Of a DNA stretch of 5,407 nucleotides, positions 5,388 to 5,407 are shown piece by piece; position 1 is the first letter of the stretch; each line of letters opens with the position of its first letter. A program made the translations under genes and the position numbers. The notes under the pieces were generated by a model that searched no databases, was not told the DNA's origin, and saw only the letters and a list, made by a program, of their open reading frames with translations. Source of the DNA: an uncultured Clostridia bacterium (lineage in GTDB: Bacteria > Bacillota > Clostridia > UMGS1883); the NCBI GenBank assembly GCA_947629615.1, contig CANRER010000108.1, forward strand, positions 1 to 5,407. The letters are read 5' to 3'.

Positions 5388-5407
5388 GGGCGGGGCGTTG
5401 TTTCAGC

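Overview
The window looks like a chromosomal segment of an anaerobic, fairly GC-rich Gram-positive bacterium, most likely an uncultured Clostridia lineage (Oscillospirales-like) from a gut, rumen or digester community. This is inferred from the NfnAB electron-bifurcating reductase pair typical of anaerobes, a secreted rhamnogalacturonan lyase-like protein, a BspA-type leucine-rich-repeat protein, strong AGGAGG-like ribosome binding sites, consensus TTGACA/TATAAT promoters and a tRNA with an encoded CCA end. No single sequence proves the taxon.

Layout. Positions 1-1003 (minus strand) hold the first 334 codons of a secreted protein whose last ~80 visible residues match the start of family PL11 rhamnogalacturonan lyases; the catalytic part lies beyond the left edge. 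A 284-bp AT-rich divergent intergenic region (1004-1287) has a near-perfect sigma-A promoter for the lyase, a 32-bp palindrome just upstream of its -35 box, two further overlapping inverted repeats, and an extended -10 promoter for the rightward genes. Positions 1288-3529 carry nfnA and nfnB, separated by 1 bp. They are followed after 43 bp by a zinc-ribbon plus DUF2628 membrane protein (3573-4217) and after another 13 bp by a leucine-rich-repeat protein (4231-5169). The four rightward genes plausibly form one operon, because no internal promoter or terminator was found. At the right end are a promoter, a GC-rich leader hairpin, tRNA-Pro(CGG) (5260-5336) and a strong intrinsic terminator (5342-5376).

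How the genes work together. NfnAB links NADH, NADPH and ferredoxin pools in anaerobic metabolism. The lyase would feed pectin-derived sugars into that metabolism, but nothing shows that the two units are co-regulated, and they are divergently transcribed. The DUF2628 and LRR genes have no evident metabolic link to NfnAB; their tight spacing suggests they are expressed together.

I found no clear sign of a wholly new multi-gene system. The items most worth a second look are the palindrome array controlling the lyase, the DUF2628/LRR pair attached to nfnAB with an LRR protein lacking a signal peptide, and the two mutually exclusive hairpins after the tRNA.
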